Position numbers and translations under genes: made by a program | Part shown: positions 52,936 to 62,340 of the stretch, in pieces | How the letters are laid out: each line of letters begins with the position of its first letter | How positions within the stretch are numbered: the stretch's first letter is position 1 | Notes under the pieces: generated by a model | Told to the model about the DNA's origin: nothing | Databases searched by the model: none | What the model saw: the letters and a program-made list of their open reading frames with translations, nothing else | Source: Treponema sp. | GTDB taxonomy: Bacteria > Spirochaetota > Spirochaetia > Treponematales > Treponemataceae | DNA: 64,000 bases | NCBI GenBank assembly: GCA_017619795.1 | Contig: JAFZRP010000058.1 | Location: forward strand, 1 to 64,000 | Direction of reading: 5' to 3'

Positions 52936-53648
52936 AGTTCTAGCCCCAGGATATTTGTAGATTTTGAACTGTAATCCTTTGTGTCAGATTCATTATCACT
53001 TGTACTTTCCTCAGAGCTTTCAAAAGGTGAAATCATATTTTTCTGCTTGTTGTAAAGATTGTAATTTGGAAGCTTAAAATCGGTAAGTGCAAAGATTGTA
53101 ACATCAATTTCCGGGAAATCCTTGTAAGAAGCTATAGCTGAAATTAGTTCATCGCGCTTTACTGACTGTGGATTAAACGATGAATCTGCCATTGAGCGGC
53201 GCAGATAATAATCGGCTGCCATTTGAGCTAAAGAATCTGCAACGTTTGAAAGATAAGCGTGCAAGTCTTCATCATCAGAAACATAATTTTCCTGAAGCAG
53301 GCTTACAACCGCCTCCGGCGTAAACGAAAGTGAAATTGAAAAATTAAAGTAGTAATTCAAATAATCGCTGTAGTTTCCGTTCAGATCGTAAGACTGAAAG
53401 TTTCCGCTTATTTTGGTAGTTTTATTTACAGGCTTGCTGTCAAAAACAGTAAGCTTTGCATTTGTAGGAATTAAAAAATCCCAGTTCCAGGAAAACTCAC
53501 CGGGAATTACAGCCTTCTGGTTAATCCCCCCGATTTTAGATTGAACAACTCCGAATGTACCAGGTTTTATTTTTATCTGAGTCCAGCCTAAGTAAAACAC
53601 AAAGCCGGCAGCAATCAGCAGGATAAAAAAAGCGATTTTACTCTTCAT
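52932..53648 (-). CDS. SPFH/Band-7-like membrane protein
   Basis: 238 aa from the ATG at 53648, where the signal-anchor begins (SKIAFFILLIAAGFVFYLGWTQI). Residues about 25-65 (IKPGTFGVVQSKIGG, then AVIPGEFSWNWDFLIPTNAKLTVFD) resemble the start of an SPFH/prohibitin domain. The rest is helical with an acidic Ser-rich end. The classic flotillin coiled coil is absent. A longer reading frame upstream has no good start. Function unknown; overlaps aroH by 4 nt. Confidence 0.65.
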   Translation of the reverse strand: MKSKIAFFILLIAAGFVFYLGWTQIKIKPGTFGVVQSKIGGINQKAVIPGEFSWNWDFLIPTNAKLTVFDSKPVNKTTKISGNFQSYDLNGNYSDYLNYYFNFSISLSFTPEAVVSLLQENYVSDDEDLHAYLSNVADSLAQMAADYYLRRSMADSSFNPQSVKRDELISAIASYKDFPEIDVTIFALTDFKLPNYNLYNKQKNMISPFESSEESTSDNESDTKDYSSKSTNILGLEL

Positions 53649-53732
53649 ATTCTTTATTCCACCCGAAAATATAATGTAATCAAAAATAATATAATATATT
53701 TTATTAATAAAAACCATATACTTTTTATTCCC

Positions 53733-54107
53733 ATGAAAGATAAAAAAGAACTTAAAGATTTCATAAACTTCAATACTCTCTCAATTTTCAATAAGCTTGT
53801 GAAAAATGCTCTTTGGATTCTTTTTGTATTTGATTTAATTATTTTTCTTTTTTACATCTTCGGGAACTATTTTAATTACACAGACAAAACCCTTATCCTT
53901 ATTCTCAGAATTATGTCCGGAACCTCTGTAATGCTTGGAATTATTTCGGTTGTTGGATTTTTTGAGAATATAGTTTATATTTTTTTTGATAAAAGGCTTT
54001 TTCGCAGGATTATTTCAATCATTTTTGCGATAATTACCTTAGCCGTTGCTGTTCTGCTTATTGTTTATTCAACAGTTCTCATGCATTTGGCACTCGGATT
54101 AAACTAA
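53733..54107 (+). CDS. Small membrane protein (124 aa), unknown function
   Basis: Three or four hydrophobic helices (ALWILFVFDLIIFLFYIFG, LILILRIMSGTSVMLGIISVVGFF, IISIIFAIITLAVAVLLIVYS) after a Lys/Asp-rich cytoplasmic start. No recognised family. It precedes cca by 19 nt and diverges from the SPFH-like gene. No Shine-Dalgarno is seen before the ATG; a TATACT box ends 10 nt upstream. Confidence 0.65.
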   Translation: MKDKKELKDFINFNTLSIFNKLVKNALWILFVFDLIIFLFYIFGNYFNYTDKTLILILRIMSGTSVMLGIISVVGFFENIVYIFFDKRLFRRIISIIFAIITLAVAVLLIVYSTVLMHLALGLN

Positions 54108-54126
54108 AAAATATAACGAAAGGATT

Positions 54127-55554
54127 GTGATTCAATTGATTATTACACACGAGCTTAAAAAGTTTTACTCAGTTTTCGAAAAATCCGGCTTTAAGGCATA
54201 CCTTGTCGGAGGAGCCGTGCGCGATCTTTTCCTTAAAAAGCCTGCCTCCGACTGGGATGTTGCAACAAACGCTACCCCGCAGGATGTTATTAAAATGTTT
54301 AAGTTCGTTGTGCCTACCGGAATAGAGCACGGCACCGTCACCGTCCACTTTATGGGTCAGGAAATAGAAGTTACAACCTTCCGTACAGAAGCCGGTTATT
54401 CAGACGGCAGGCACCCGGACAGCGTAAATTATGCTGCCACAATTGAAGAAGATTTGAGCCGCCGTGATTTTACAATGAATGCCATAGCGGTAAACCTTGC
54501 AGACGGTTCAATTGTAGACCCGTTTGACGGCAGAAAAGACATAAAAGCAAAGCTTATCCGAACCGTTGGCTCTGCAAATGAACGCTTTATGGAAGACGGT
54601 TTAAGGCCTATAAGAGCAATCCGTTTTGCCTGTAAATTAGGTTTTAGTATAGAAAAACAGACATATTCAGAGCTTTTCAAAGAAGATATACATAAAAAAA
54701 TAAGCTCTATTTCCATGGAACGTTTCCGCGACGAGTTTATTAAGATTCTTTCCGCAAACAAGCCATCCGAAGGCTTTAAGCTTATGGAAGAAACAGGAAT
54801 CTTAAAATTGTTTATTCCTGAATTACTCGAAGGCCGCGGATGTGTTCAGTCAGATTACAGAGCATTCCATAAGTTTGATGTATTAGACCACCTCTACTAC
54901 GCCTGCGACGGTGCCCCTGCTCAAAAGCTTGAAGTAAGGCTTGCCGCTCTTTTTCACGACATCGGCAAACCTGCAGCCAAGCAAATCAAAAAGCAGACAG
55001 TTCTTGATGGTTCTAAGAAAAATGGCTCTTCAAAAGAAATTGAAACAATCACCTTTTACAACCACGAAAAAATCGGTGCAGAAATAACAGAAGAAATACT
55101 CACAAGGCTTAAGTTCCCGAATGTTACTATAAAAAACGTATGCCACCTTATCAAAGAGCATATGTTCAATTACGAAAGCAGCTGGTCTTCTGCCGCAGTA
55201 AGACGTTTTCTTGTCCGCGTAAAGCCCGAATATCTTGAAGATTTATTTGATTTACGCCTTGCAGATATGTACGGCATGTATAATGAACCGGTTGATATTC
55301 GTTACAGCCAGTCCGTAGCTTTATTGCTTGAGCTTAAAGAACGGATTAAAGCCGAACAGCAGCTTCACAGCGCACTTACCTTAAAAGACCTTGCAGTAAA
55401 CGGAAAAGATTTAATTTCAGAAGGAATCCCTTCAGGTAAAATGCTTGGAATAATTTTGAATGAGCTTTTAGAATGCGTGCTTGAGGATCCTGAAATGAAT
55501 AAAAAGGAAACGCTGCTTAAAACTGCAAAGGCTATTCACGCACGCTTGTCTTAA
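54127..55554 (+). CDS. cca: CCA-adding tRNA nucleotidyltransferase (class II, with HD domain)
   Basis: Adds CCA to tRNA 3' ends; the three tRNAs in this window need it since none encodes CCA. 475 aa. Nucleotidyltransferase head KAYLVGGAVRDLFL and SDWDVATNA (G-G-x-V-R-D; D-x-D), SRRDFTMNAIA, RPIRAIRFACKLGF, ERFRDEF and an HD motif LAALFHDIGKP (about 275). An exclusive poly(A) polymerase cannot be ruled out. The start is uncertain: GTG at 54127 is 2 nt from AAAGGA, while TTG at 54136 is 11 nt from it. The 3' end overlaps the convergent membrane gene by 23 nt. Confidence 0.9.
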   Translation: MIQLIITHELKKFYSVFEKSGFKAYLVGGAVRDLFLKKPASDWDVATNATPQDVIKMFKFVVPTGIEHGTVTVHFMGQEIEVTTFRTEAGYSDGRHPDSVNYAATIEEDLSRRDFTMNAIAVNLADGSIVDPFDGRKDIKAKLIRTVGSANERFMEDGLRPIRAIRFACKLGFSIEKQTYSELFKEDIHKKISSISMERFRDEFIKILSANKPSEGFKLMEETGILKLFIPELLEGRGCVQSDYRAFHKFDVLDHLYYACDGAPAQKLEVRLAALFHDIGKPAAKQIKKQTVLDGSKKNGSSKEIETITFYNHEKIGAEITEEILTRLKFPNVTIKNVCHLIKEHMFNYESSWSSAAVRRFLVRVKPEYLEDLFDLRLADMYGMYNEPVDIRYSQSVALLLELKERIKAEQQLHSALTLKDLAVNGKDLISEGIPSGKMLGIILNELLECVLEDPEMNKKETLLKTAKAIHARLS

Positions 55555-55999
55555 TTGCAAGCTTAAGGAAAAGCGGCATAAACACAAAAATCAGAATATA
55601 ACCTACAAGCAGGCTGACTATGAGTGAGCTTAAAAGCATTGCTCCATAGCTTATACTTGCGCCGTGAGCAACAGCCTGTCTGTAAGCAATTAAAGTAAGG
55701 ACAATCGTAATAACAGGAGTATAAATCAAATCTGAAACGAGTGAGTTCAAGAGATTTGCCTTAATACTCCTTGGTTCCAGCTTCAGCTTTGCATCGAGCG
55801 AATCGGTAACCTTTTTCATAGGTACCAGAAAGCCGATTACAAGGCTGATTGTAAGGCTTATTAAAAAATTGATAAGAAGTCCCGGAAAGGTAAAATGGCC
55901 CGACATTAAAAGTCCTGTAAGCGAAAGGAAAAAACTAAGTGTAATTCCCATCCAGAGGCTCATCTTCATTCCGATTTTTCTTCCAATTTTTTCGTCCAT
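55532..55999 (-). CDS. Four-helix membrane protein, unknown function
   Basis: 155 aa from the ATG at 55999, set by GGAG 6 nt upstream; the ATG at 56005 abuts that site. Four hydrophobic helices in two similar pairs, each with a cytoplasmic basic or acidic loop (for example GFLVPMKKVTDSLDAKLKLEPRSIKANLLNSLVSD in parts), the look of a DUF2798-type two-repeat protein, but I am not certain. Last gene after trpS; converges on cca with a 23-nt overlap. Confidence 0.65.
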   Translation of the reverse strand: MDEKIGRKIGMKMSLWMGITLSFFLSLTGLLMSGHFTFPGLLINFLISLTISLVIGFLVPMKKVTDSLDAKLKLEPRSIKANLLNSLVSDLIYTPVITIVLTLIAYRQAVAHGASISYGAMLLSSLIVSLLVGYILIFVFMPLFLKLAIKTSVRE

Positions 56000-56019
56000 A
56001 AACATCTCCTGATATATAA

Positions 56020-57120
56020 TTATATAACCATATTCATTCGCTCACGTACTTCTTCCAGTGTCTTAATACCGATTTCACGGGCACGTTCTGCACCGGTAAG
56101 GAGTACTTTTCGGATATATTCCGGGTCAGCTTCGAGGCGGGCACGTTCAGCGCGCAGAGGACGAAGCTTTTCATTCATTGCTTCTGTGAGCTGAGCCTTA
56201 AGCATTCCGCCGCCTCCATCGCCAATGCGGGCAGCAATTGCAGTAGGGTCTTCACCGGTACAAAGCGAAATAAGCATAAGAAGGTTTGCAACCTCAGGAC
56301 GATTTACAGGATCATATGTGATGTTGCGGTCCTGGTCTGTCTTAGCCTTTTTAATAAGCTTTGCAGTTTCATCTTCAGTAGCAGAAAGCATTACGGCATT
56401 TCCGCGGCTCTTACTCATCTTCTGGCTTCCGTCAAGACCAAGAATCATTGGAGTTTTAGAAAGCAATGCCTGTGGCTCAGGGAAAACAGGTTCTTTTCCT
56501 GCATCAAGACAGAACTTTTTATTAAAGCGGTTTGCAATTGTACGTGTCATTTCAAGATGTGGAAGCTGATCTTTTCCAACAGGAACAACGTTTCCTTTAC
56601 AGAAAAGAATATCGCATGCCTGGTGAACAGGATATGTATACATTCCGGCATTTACGTTTTTAAGACCGGCAGATTCAATTTCTTCTTTTACAGTCGGGTT
56701 GCGGCTGAGCTCAGCGTTAGATACCAGAGTCAGGAACGGAATCATAAGCTGGTTACACTCTGGAACATAGCTGTGAGGATAAATGATTACATCCTGTTTT
56801 TCAGGGTTAATTCCGGCAGCAAGATAATCTATTACAAGCTGTTTTGTATTCTGGCTGATTTCCTGATAAGCATCGTGATCTGTAAGAACCTGATAGTCAG
56901 CAATCAAAATCATTGTTGGAACGCCCATATTTGCAAGGCGAACACGGTTCTGAAGTGAACCAAAATAATGACCAATATGAAGTCTTCCTGTCGGACGGTC
57001 ACCTGTAAGAACTCTGTATTTTTTAGGATTTTTAGTTAAGTCCTCTTCAATCTTTTTACTGCGTTCAAGAGCAGCTTCAAAGCTTTTATTAATGTCAGTG
57101 TATTGGATTTCGTCACTCAT
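56020..57120 (-). CDS. trpS: Tryptophanyl-tRNA synthetase
   Basis: Class Ic synthetase, 366 aa, homodimeric cytoplasmic enzyme. TGDRPTGRLHIGHYFGSLQNR holds the HIGH motif (split GRLHIGHYFG, about 44-53), then MILIADYQVL, YPVHQACDILFCKG, VGKDQLPHLE and the KMSKS block SQKMSKSRGNAVMLS (about 232). AGGAGAT precedes the ATG. About 30 residues longer at the N-terminus than the E. coli protein. Confidence 0.97.
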   Translation of the reverse strand: MSDEIQYTDINKSFEAALERSKKIEEDLTKNPKKYRVLTGDRPTGRLHIGHYFGSLQNRVRLANMGVPTMILIADYQVLTDHDAYQEISQNTKQLVIDYLAAGINPEKQDVIIYPHSYVPECNQLMIPFLTLVSNAELSRNPTVKEEIESAGLKNVNAGMYTYPVHQACDILFCKGNVVPVGKDQLPHLEMTRTIANRFNKKFCLDAGKEPVFPEPQALLSKTPMILGLDGSQKMSKSRGNAVMLSATEDETAKLIKKAKTDQDRNITYDPVNRPEVANLLMLISLCTGEDPTAIAARIGDGGGGMLKAQLTEAMNEKLRPLRAERARLEADPEYIRKVLLTGAERAREIGIKTLEEVRERMNMVI

Positions 57121-57220
57121 TTTTTTTATATCTCCTGATTTTATAAATCCTCTGTTGTTTTGTTGTGGTATATTATCATAAAATGAAATATAATAAAAGA
57201 CTGTTGATAAAGGAAATAAT

Positions 57221-58564
57221 ATGAATGCAATTGAAGTTTTTCAGGATTGGCTGGACGATTATCTGAACTTTGAACGAAATCCGAAAAAAGATATATTCTG
57301 GCTGGACACAATAGACTACTTATGTAAACGCTTCGACAATCCGCAGGATTATGCTCCCTGTATTCATGTTGCCGGTACTAAGGGCAAGGGCTCTGTTTCC
57401 AAAATGATTGCCTGTATTCTTGAAGAAGCCGGTTATAACGTAGGTCTTTACTCTTCCCCACATATAATAGATTTCCGCGAGCGTATCAGTAAACCAAACG
57501 AGTTCTTTTCAGAGAAAATATACGAAGAAGCCATAAAAGAGATGGTTCCAAACATTGAAGCAATTATCCCGGAAATGCTGCCGGCAGAGCGTCCTATTAC
57601 CTGGTTTGAGCTTGTTACCCTTTTTGCTTTCCTTTGCTTCAGACGTGCTAAGGTTGACTGGTCTGTGTACGAGGTTGGTTTAGGCGGCAGGCTCGATTCT
57701 ACAAACGTAATCAGACCGAAAATCTGCTGCATAACTCCAATTGAGCTTGAGCATACTGAGTTTTTGGGAAATACACTTGAAAAAATTGCTGCTGAAAAAG
57801 CAGGTATTATTAAAAACTGTACGCCTGTTGTAATTGCTAGGCAGCAGACCGATTCAGTAAAAATTGTTTTCAGGGAAAAGGCCTTTACAAAGCACGCTCC
57901 GTATTATTTTGTTGATGAAGTTATAAAAAGTGCTTCGTACTCGCTGAATGAGCGGACAAAGAAGATGAAGGTTGTTCTTGAAAGCGACATGTTCAACAGG
58001 ACAATCACTACAGAAATGAGTCTACTTGGAAGGATGCAGGCTCAGAATGCGGCTATGGCTGCAATTACCATTAGAAAGATTTTTCCTAACCTTGACGAAG
58101 CAATAATTGAAAAAGGACTTGCAAAAGCAAAGCTTCCGGGGCGTTTTGAAATTATAAACAAGGTAAAAAGCTATGAAGGAATCCCTCAGCTTATTCTGGA
58201 CGGTGCTCACACTTACAGAAGTATCAGCCTGACGCTCGATACATTGAACAAGCTTTACGATAACAAAAAAGCAATCCTTCTTTTTGCATGTGCTGCAGAC
58301 AAGGATATAAAGGACATCTCAAAGCTGTTTAAGTATAGATTTGAGCATATTTTTGTAACAAAGCCAGGCGACAAAAAACAGTCAGATATTGGTGCCGAAA
58401 TTGAAGCGTTTACAAACGCCGGAGTAAGCTTTACAGCAGACAGCAATTACAAAAAGCTTATTCAGCAGGCCTTTGAAACTGCCTCAAAAGAAGGTGCAAT
58501 TCTTTTAGTTACAGGCTCGTTCTACCTGCTTTCTGAAGTCAAAAAGTTCTTGATGACGCACTAG
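57221..58564 (+). CDS. folC: Folylpolyglutamate/dihydrofolate synthase
   Basis: Mur-ligase-fold enzyme, 447 aa, that adds glutamate to folates. VAGTKGKGSVSKMIACILEEAGY is the ATP loop (G-T-K-G-K-G-S, about 47-53), followed by LYSSPHIIDFRERI, VYEVGLGGRLDSTNVI, and LPGRFEIINKVK ... LILDGAHT (Asp-Gly-Ala-His). AAAGGA lies 8 nt before the ATG. Divergent from trpS; converges on alr with a shared inverted repeat between the stop codons. Confidence 0.95.
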   Translation: MNAIEVFQDWLDDYLNFERNPKKDIFWLDTIDYLCKRFDNPQDYAPCIHVAGTKGKGSVSKMIACILEEAGYNVGLYSSPHIIDFRERISKPNEFFSEKIYEEAIKEMVPNIEAIIPEMLPAERPITWFELVTLFAFLCFRRAKVDWSVYEVGLGGRLDSTNVIRPKICCITPIELEHTEFLGNTLEKIAAEKAGIIKNCTPVVIARQQTDSVKIVFREKAFTKHAPYYFVDEVIKSASYSLNERTKKMKVVLESDMFNRTITTEMSLLGRMQAQNAAMAAITIRKIFPNLDEAIIEKGLAKAKLPGRFEIINKVKSYEGIPQLILDGAHTYRSISLTLDTLNKLYDNKKAILLFACAADKDIKDISKLFKYRFEHIFVTKPGDKKQSDIGAEIEAFTNAGVSFTADSNYKKLIQQAFETASKEGAILLVTGSFYLLSEVKKFLMTH

Positions 58565-58588
58565 CGACCGCTTCCCCTATTTCGCTAG
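58561..58588. repeat. Inverted repeat spanning two convergent stop codons
   Basis: CTAGCGA (58561-58567) and TCGCTAG (58582-58588) flank 14 nt. They include the folC TAG and lie on the alr TAA/TAG side, so both mRNAs could end in the same stem. No U tract follows. Confidence 0.45.
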
Positions 58589-59748
58589 CGTATTATTCTC
58601 TGTACACGTTTACTCAACGAAGTAAGAACTTCATAAGAAATTGTATTTCCTATTTTTGCCAGATCATCTGCAGTATTAAGCGCACCGCTTTCCTTTGGTC
58701 CAAAAATAAGAACCTTGTCCCAAAGCTTTACATCCTTATTGTTCTTTCCGATGTTGACCATACACTGGTCCATACAAATGCGCCCGCAAACAGGATAATT
58801 TTTGCCATTTATAGTAACTGTCAGGCCAGGAGAAAAACGTCTTAAAAGACCGTCCGCATAACCAACAGGAAGAATGGCAATATCTGTATCTTCTTCGCAA
58901 ACATATGTTCTGCCGTAAGAAATAGATTTTCCTTTATCAAAATGACGGATTGCTACAACCTTAGTCTCGAAAGCAAGCACCGGTTTTATATCAAGCTTTT
59001 TGCCGCGGGAATTAAGGTATTTTTCCGTAATTTCATCAGGATAATAACCATAAACAATAATTCCGGGGCGGATCATATCAAAATGAAGCTCGTCATTATT
59101 AAGCAAAGCGGCACTACTTCCGCAAGAACAGATTCCAGGATTAATTCCCTTGCTCTTAACATTATCAATAGCTGTTTTAAAAGCTTCGCCCTGCTCTTTT
59201 GTAAAAGCCGCATTATCAACAGCAAGACTATCAGAAACGGCAAGATGAGTACACATTCCGCTAAGCTTAAGATGCTTTGATTTTACAATAAGTTCAGCCT
59301 GTTCTCCGGCTTCACAAGGATAGCAACCGATTCTTCCCATTCCCGTATCTACTGCAAGAAAAACACCAAAATCTGTAAGCTCATTATCTTCGCTGTAGGT
59401 ATCTGCTGCTTCAATTATTGAAGTTATATACTCATTGCCGAACACAAGCGGACTAATTTTATACTCAAACAAATCGTGCATTTCAATTGGAGTACAAACA
59501 CTAAGAAGAAGGATTTCTGTTGTAATTCCGGCATTTCTAAGCTCAATTCCTTCATCCACCGTAGCTACTGCAAGATACTCAATTCCAATTTCCTCTGCCA
59601 TTCTTGCCGTAAGGACAGCGTTATGACCGTAGCCGTCTGCTTTTACTGCAACACAGATTTTTGTGCTTGGTTTTACATATTTTTTTATCTGTTCGAGATT
59701 ATGTTTCAGGTTATCTTTGAAGATTATTGCTCTTGTACAACGATTCAT
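58585..59748 (-). CDS. alr: Alanine racemase
   Basis: PLP enzyme producing D-alanine for peptidoglycan, 387 aa. PLP lysine motif ICVAVKADGYGHNA (Lys about 35), the barrel segments VDTGMGRIGCYP and MIRPGIIVYGYYP, and SYGRTYVCEEDTDIAILPVGYADGLLRR with the second catalytic Tyr, plus CMDQCMV. GGTGGG supplies the ribosome site. Convergent with folC. Confidence 0.97.
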   Translation of the reverse strand: MNRCTRAIIFKDNLKHNLEQIKKYVKPSTKICVAVKADGYGHNAVLTARMAEEIGIEYLAVATVDEGIELRNAGITTEILLLSVCTPIEMHDLFEYKISPLVFGNEYITSIIEAADTYSEDNELTDFGVFLAVDTGMGRIGCYPCEAGEQAELIVKSKHLKLSGMCTHLAVSDSLAVDNAAFTKEQGEAFKTAIDNVKSKGINPGICSCGSSAALLNNDELHFDMIRPGIIVYGYYPDEITEKYLNSRGKKLDIKPVLAFETKVVAIRHFDKGKSISYGRTYVCEEDTDIAILPVGYADGLLRRFSPGLTVTINGKNYPVCGRICMDQCMVNIGKNNKDVKLWDKVLIFGPKESGALNTADDLAKIGNTISYEVLTSLSKRVQRIIR

Positions 59749-59781
59749 TTTCCCACCTTAAATGACCATATATAATATATT

Positions 59782-59810
59782 ATCGTATGATGTACCGCAT
59801 TTTTTATCAA
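59782..59810 (-). promoter_or_regulatory. Promoter of alr
   Basis: TTGATA (59805-59810), 17-nt spacer, TACGAT (59782-59787) on the minus strand, 33 nt before the alr start. Confidence 0.5.
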
Positions 59811-59828
59811 TATCTTAAGACAATGTTA

Positions 59829-59857
59829 TTGTAAAAAACTACCATTAATACTATTAT
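59829..59857 (+). promoter_or_regulatory. Promoter of the lipoprotein-thrC unit (near-leaderless)
   Basis: TTGTAA (59829-59834), 17-nt spacer, TATTAT (59852-59857). The ATG at 59866 begins 8 nt after the -10 box, leaving little or no leader. Confidence 0.6.
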
Positions 59858-59865
59858 ATACCATT

Positions 59866-60867
59866 ATGAAAATCGGAAAAAAGTTTATCTTTACAGTTGT
59901 TATTATTAAATGTTTGAGTTTGGTTTCTTTAGTATCGTGTGCTTCGGCAAGTGGTACTTCTGAAAATGATTACGACCCTTCACTTTCTGAGCCGGTAGTT
60001 ACCGTTGATGACACCAGTTTAGATGCTGTAGAACCAGAGGTAATTCCTCCATCTCCGGAAGAGCTTTATCTTGAAAAACTTAAAGGCCTTTCTCTTTCCG
60101 CAGCTTCTTCTCCAGAAAAAATTATGAAAGGTGTTTCTTTTACAAGTCCGTTTACCGTAAAGGTTTCGGATAAAGAAAACAATCCTTTAGAGGGCGTAAC
60201 GGTTATTGCTGAATATCCAAGCGGAAAAAAAGACGGCGAGCTTGTTTTTTCTAAATCTGAGCTTGTTTCTAATTCCGAAGGTCTGGTAGAGCTTACCGCA
60301 GACAACTGCAGTTTTGCTGCAATGACAAAGGTTAAGTTTTATCCTTCAGACGGCGGTTTTGAAACAGAAGATATTCAGAACGAAATACAGGAGCTTACAG
60401 TTTCTGAAGATTTTGTAATTGAGTCTGACCTTATTAATAAAGGTGCCGTACTCTTTATCTGGGATTACAACGAGCTTAACAAACCAACAGGCAATTCTTA
60501 CCAGATGATTTCATCCCTTCAGAAAAAGCGAATCTACAATGTCGGAAACGCACCTGTCAATGATGTTTCTGATATTGGCAAATCTAAAGAATACCTGTAC
60601 AAGGCAAATTACGAGATGATTGAAGATATGTTCGGTTATCTTATTTGCGGTACAATTAAGTTTACTTCACCTGTAGAAAAGAAAGGTGATGATTATGAAG
60701 CAAATCTTGAAGCAAATATTTATGCTCTTGATATGAAAAACGGAGAAGAGGTTTTCAAGCTTCATTCTACAAACACTGCAACCGGTGCAAACTGGAACAA
60801 GGCTGTCGGTAAATGCAAGGAAGAACTTTGCGACAGAATTGCGCAGGAATTAATTTTTGGATTATAA
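59866..60867 (+). CDS. Lipoprotein with Ig-like and CsgG/LpoB-like regions
   Basis: 333 aa. Signal peptide with lipobox L-V-S-C (Cys26), then an acidic linker. Residues about 95-155 look like a bacterial Ig-like (Big-1-type) sheet: PFTVKVSDKENNPLEGVTVIAEY. The C-terminal half (about 180-333) has GAVLFIWDYNELNKP and ICGTIKFTSPVEKK ... LYALDMKNGEEVFKL-like repeats that resemble the CsgG/LpoB helper fold, but the match is loose. Likely a surface or periplasmic lipoprotein of unknown role. No Shine-Dalgarno before the ATG. thrC follows after 37 nt. Confidence 0.75.
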   Translation: MKIGKKFIFTVVIIKCLSLVSLVSCASASGTSENDYDPSLSEPVVTVDDTSLDAVEPEVIPPSPEELYLEKLKGLSLSAASSPEKIMKGVSFTSPFTVKVSDKENNPLEGVTVIAEYPSGKKDGELVFSKSELVSNSEGLVELTADNCSFAAMTKVKFYPSDGGFETEDIQNEIQELTVSEDFVIESDLINKGAVLFIWDYNELNKPTGNSYQMISSLQKKRIYNVGNAPVNDVSDIGKSKEYLYKANYEMIEDMFGYLICGTIKFTSPVEKKGDDYEANLEANIYALDMKNGEEVFKLHSTNTATGANWNKAVGKCKEELCDRIAQELIFGL

Positions 60868-60904
60868 GTTTTTTAATATATTTATTTTACTAAGGAGTAT
60901 TTGA

Positions 60905-62320
60905 ATGCTTTATACAGATACACGGGACAGTAACGTAAAGGTTGATTTTAAGACAGCTGTAATGGGCGGTATGAACCAGCAGACTGGCGGTCTTTATGTA
61001 CCTGTTTCTTTTCCAAAAATTGACAAAGCTTTGATCAATAAGGAATCGGCACCATCCTTCAGGGACATTGCCTTTAATATGGCAAAGCCTTATGTTGAAG
61101 GCGAGATTCCAGATGTAGATTTGGCAGCAATCATTCAGGATTCATATCCTTTTACACCAAAGGTTGCTCCACTCGATTTTACATCTTATGTGCTTGAGCT
61201 TTTCCACGGACCAACCTGTGCCTTCAAGGATTTTGGAGCACGCTTTATGGCCCGAACAATGTCTTACTTCAACAGAAACGAGTCTACACCACTCCACATT
61301 CTTGTTGCTACTTCCGGCGATACAGGTTCTGCAGTAGGAAGCGCTTTCCACAATGTTCCAGGCCTTGATGTTACAATCCTTTATCCGGATGGAAAAATCA
61401 GTCCGCTTCAGGAAAAACAGCTTTCAACCTTTACAGGAAACGTTCGTGCGTTAAAAGTTAAAGGAACTTTTGATGACTGTCAGAAGCTTGTAAAAACAGC
61501 CTTCACAGACACAGAGCTCCGCAGCAAGCTTAGACTTTCTTCTGCAAACTCAATCAACATAGCCCGCCTTCTTCCTCAGAGCTTCTACTATATGTACGCC
61601 GCTCTCGTTGTAAGAAGCCGCAGCAAAATAGACAACAAGATTCAAGAACCTGGAATTATAATGATTGTTCCGTCCGGTAACTTTGGAAACCTTACTTCCG
61701 GTCTTATTGCTAAGGAAATGGGTGCTCCTATTGCCGGCTTTGTTGCAGCTACAAATACAAACAGAACAATTCCAGACTGGATTGCTACCGGAGACTACAA
61801 CGCTCGTCCTTCTGTAGAAACTTATGCAAACGCAATGGACGTTGGAGCTCCAAGCAACTACGAAAGAATTAAATACATGTATTCACTCGATAAGGTAAGA
61901 AATGACTTTGCTTCTTATTGGCTTGATAACGACGGTATTATGAAGGCAATCAGAGCCTGCAACGACAAAACCGGCTACATTATCGATCCACATGGAGCTA
62001 TCGGCTGGAAGGCTTGGGAAGACATTAAGACAGGCAAGCTTGCAGACCTTATGAACGGAATCAAAAACGATTATACACAGCCTGGTCTTACACCAAATGT
62101 TCCAGACTGGGCAAATACAGTAATCAATAAGACAGCAATCGGAATTATCCTTGAAACTGCCTCTCCTGCTAAGTTCGGTTCAATTGTTGCAGATGCAATC
62201 GGACGTGAGCCACCAATGCCAAGCAGACTGGAAGAAGTATTAAGACTTCCAGACAGAGCAATTCCAATGGATAATGATTACAATGTTTTCAAAGACTGGT
62301 TAGTTTCTAACCTGCAATAA
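60905..62320 (+). CDS. thrC: Threonine synthase
   Basis: PLP enzyme that converts O-phosphohomoserine to threonine, 471 aa. N-terminal GGMNQQTGGLYVPVSFPK, the PLP lysine block LFHGPTCAFKDFGARFM (Lys about 106), ATSGDTGSAVGSAF, SSANSINIARLLPQ and MIVPSGNFGNLTSGLIAKEMG are all present. AAGGAG is 7-8 nt upstream of the ATG. No attenuator-like Thr-rich leader or T-box is seen in the 37-nt gap. Confidence 0.97.
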   Translation: MLYTDTRDSNVKVDFKTAVMGGMNQQTGGLYVPVSFPKIDKALINKESAPSFRDIAFNMAKPYVEGEIPDVDLAAIIQDSYPFTPKVAPLDFTSYVLELFHGPTCAFKDFGARFMARTMSYFNRNESTPLHILVATSGDTGSAVGSAFHNVPGLDVTILYPDGKISPLQEKQLSTFTGNVRALKVKGTFDDCQKLVKTAFTDTELRSKLRLSSANSINIARLLPQSFYYMYAALVVRSRSKIDNKIQEPGIIMIVPSGNFGNLTSGLIAKEMGAPIAGFVAATNTNRTIPDWIATGDYNARPSVETYANAMDVGAPSNYERIKYMYSLDKVRNDFASYWLDNDGIMKAIRACNDKTGYIIDPHGAIGWKAWEDIKTGKLADLMNGIKNDYTQPGLTPNVPDWANTVINKTAIGIILETASPAKFGSIVADAIGREPPMPSRLEEVLRLPDRAIPMDNDYNVFKDWLVSNLQ

Positions 62321-62340
62321 ATAAAATTAGAGGTGAAAGT

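Noticed and set aside
60868-60904. Thr leader peptide attenuator or T-box before thrC
   Set aside because: The 37-nt gap is too short and contains only an AT-rich stretch and the AAGGAG ribosome site.
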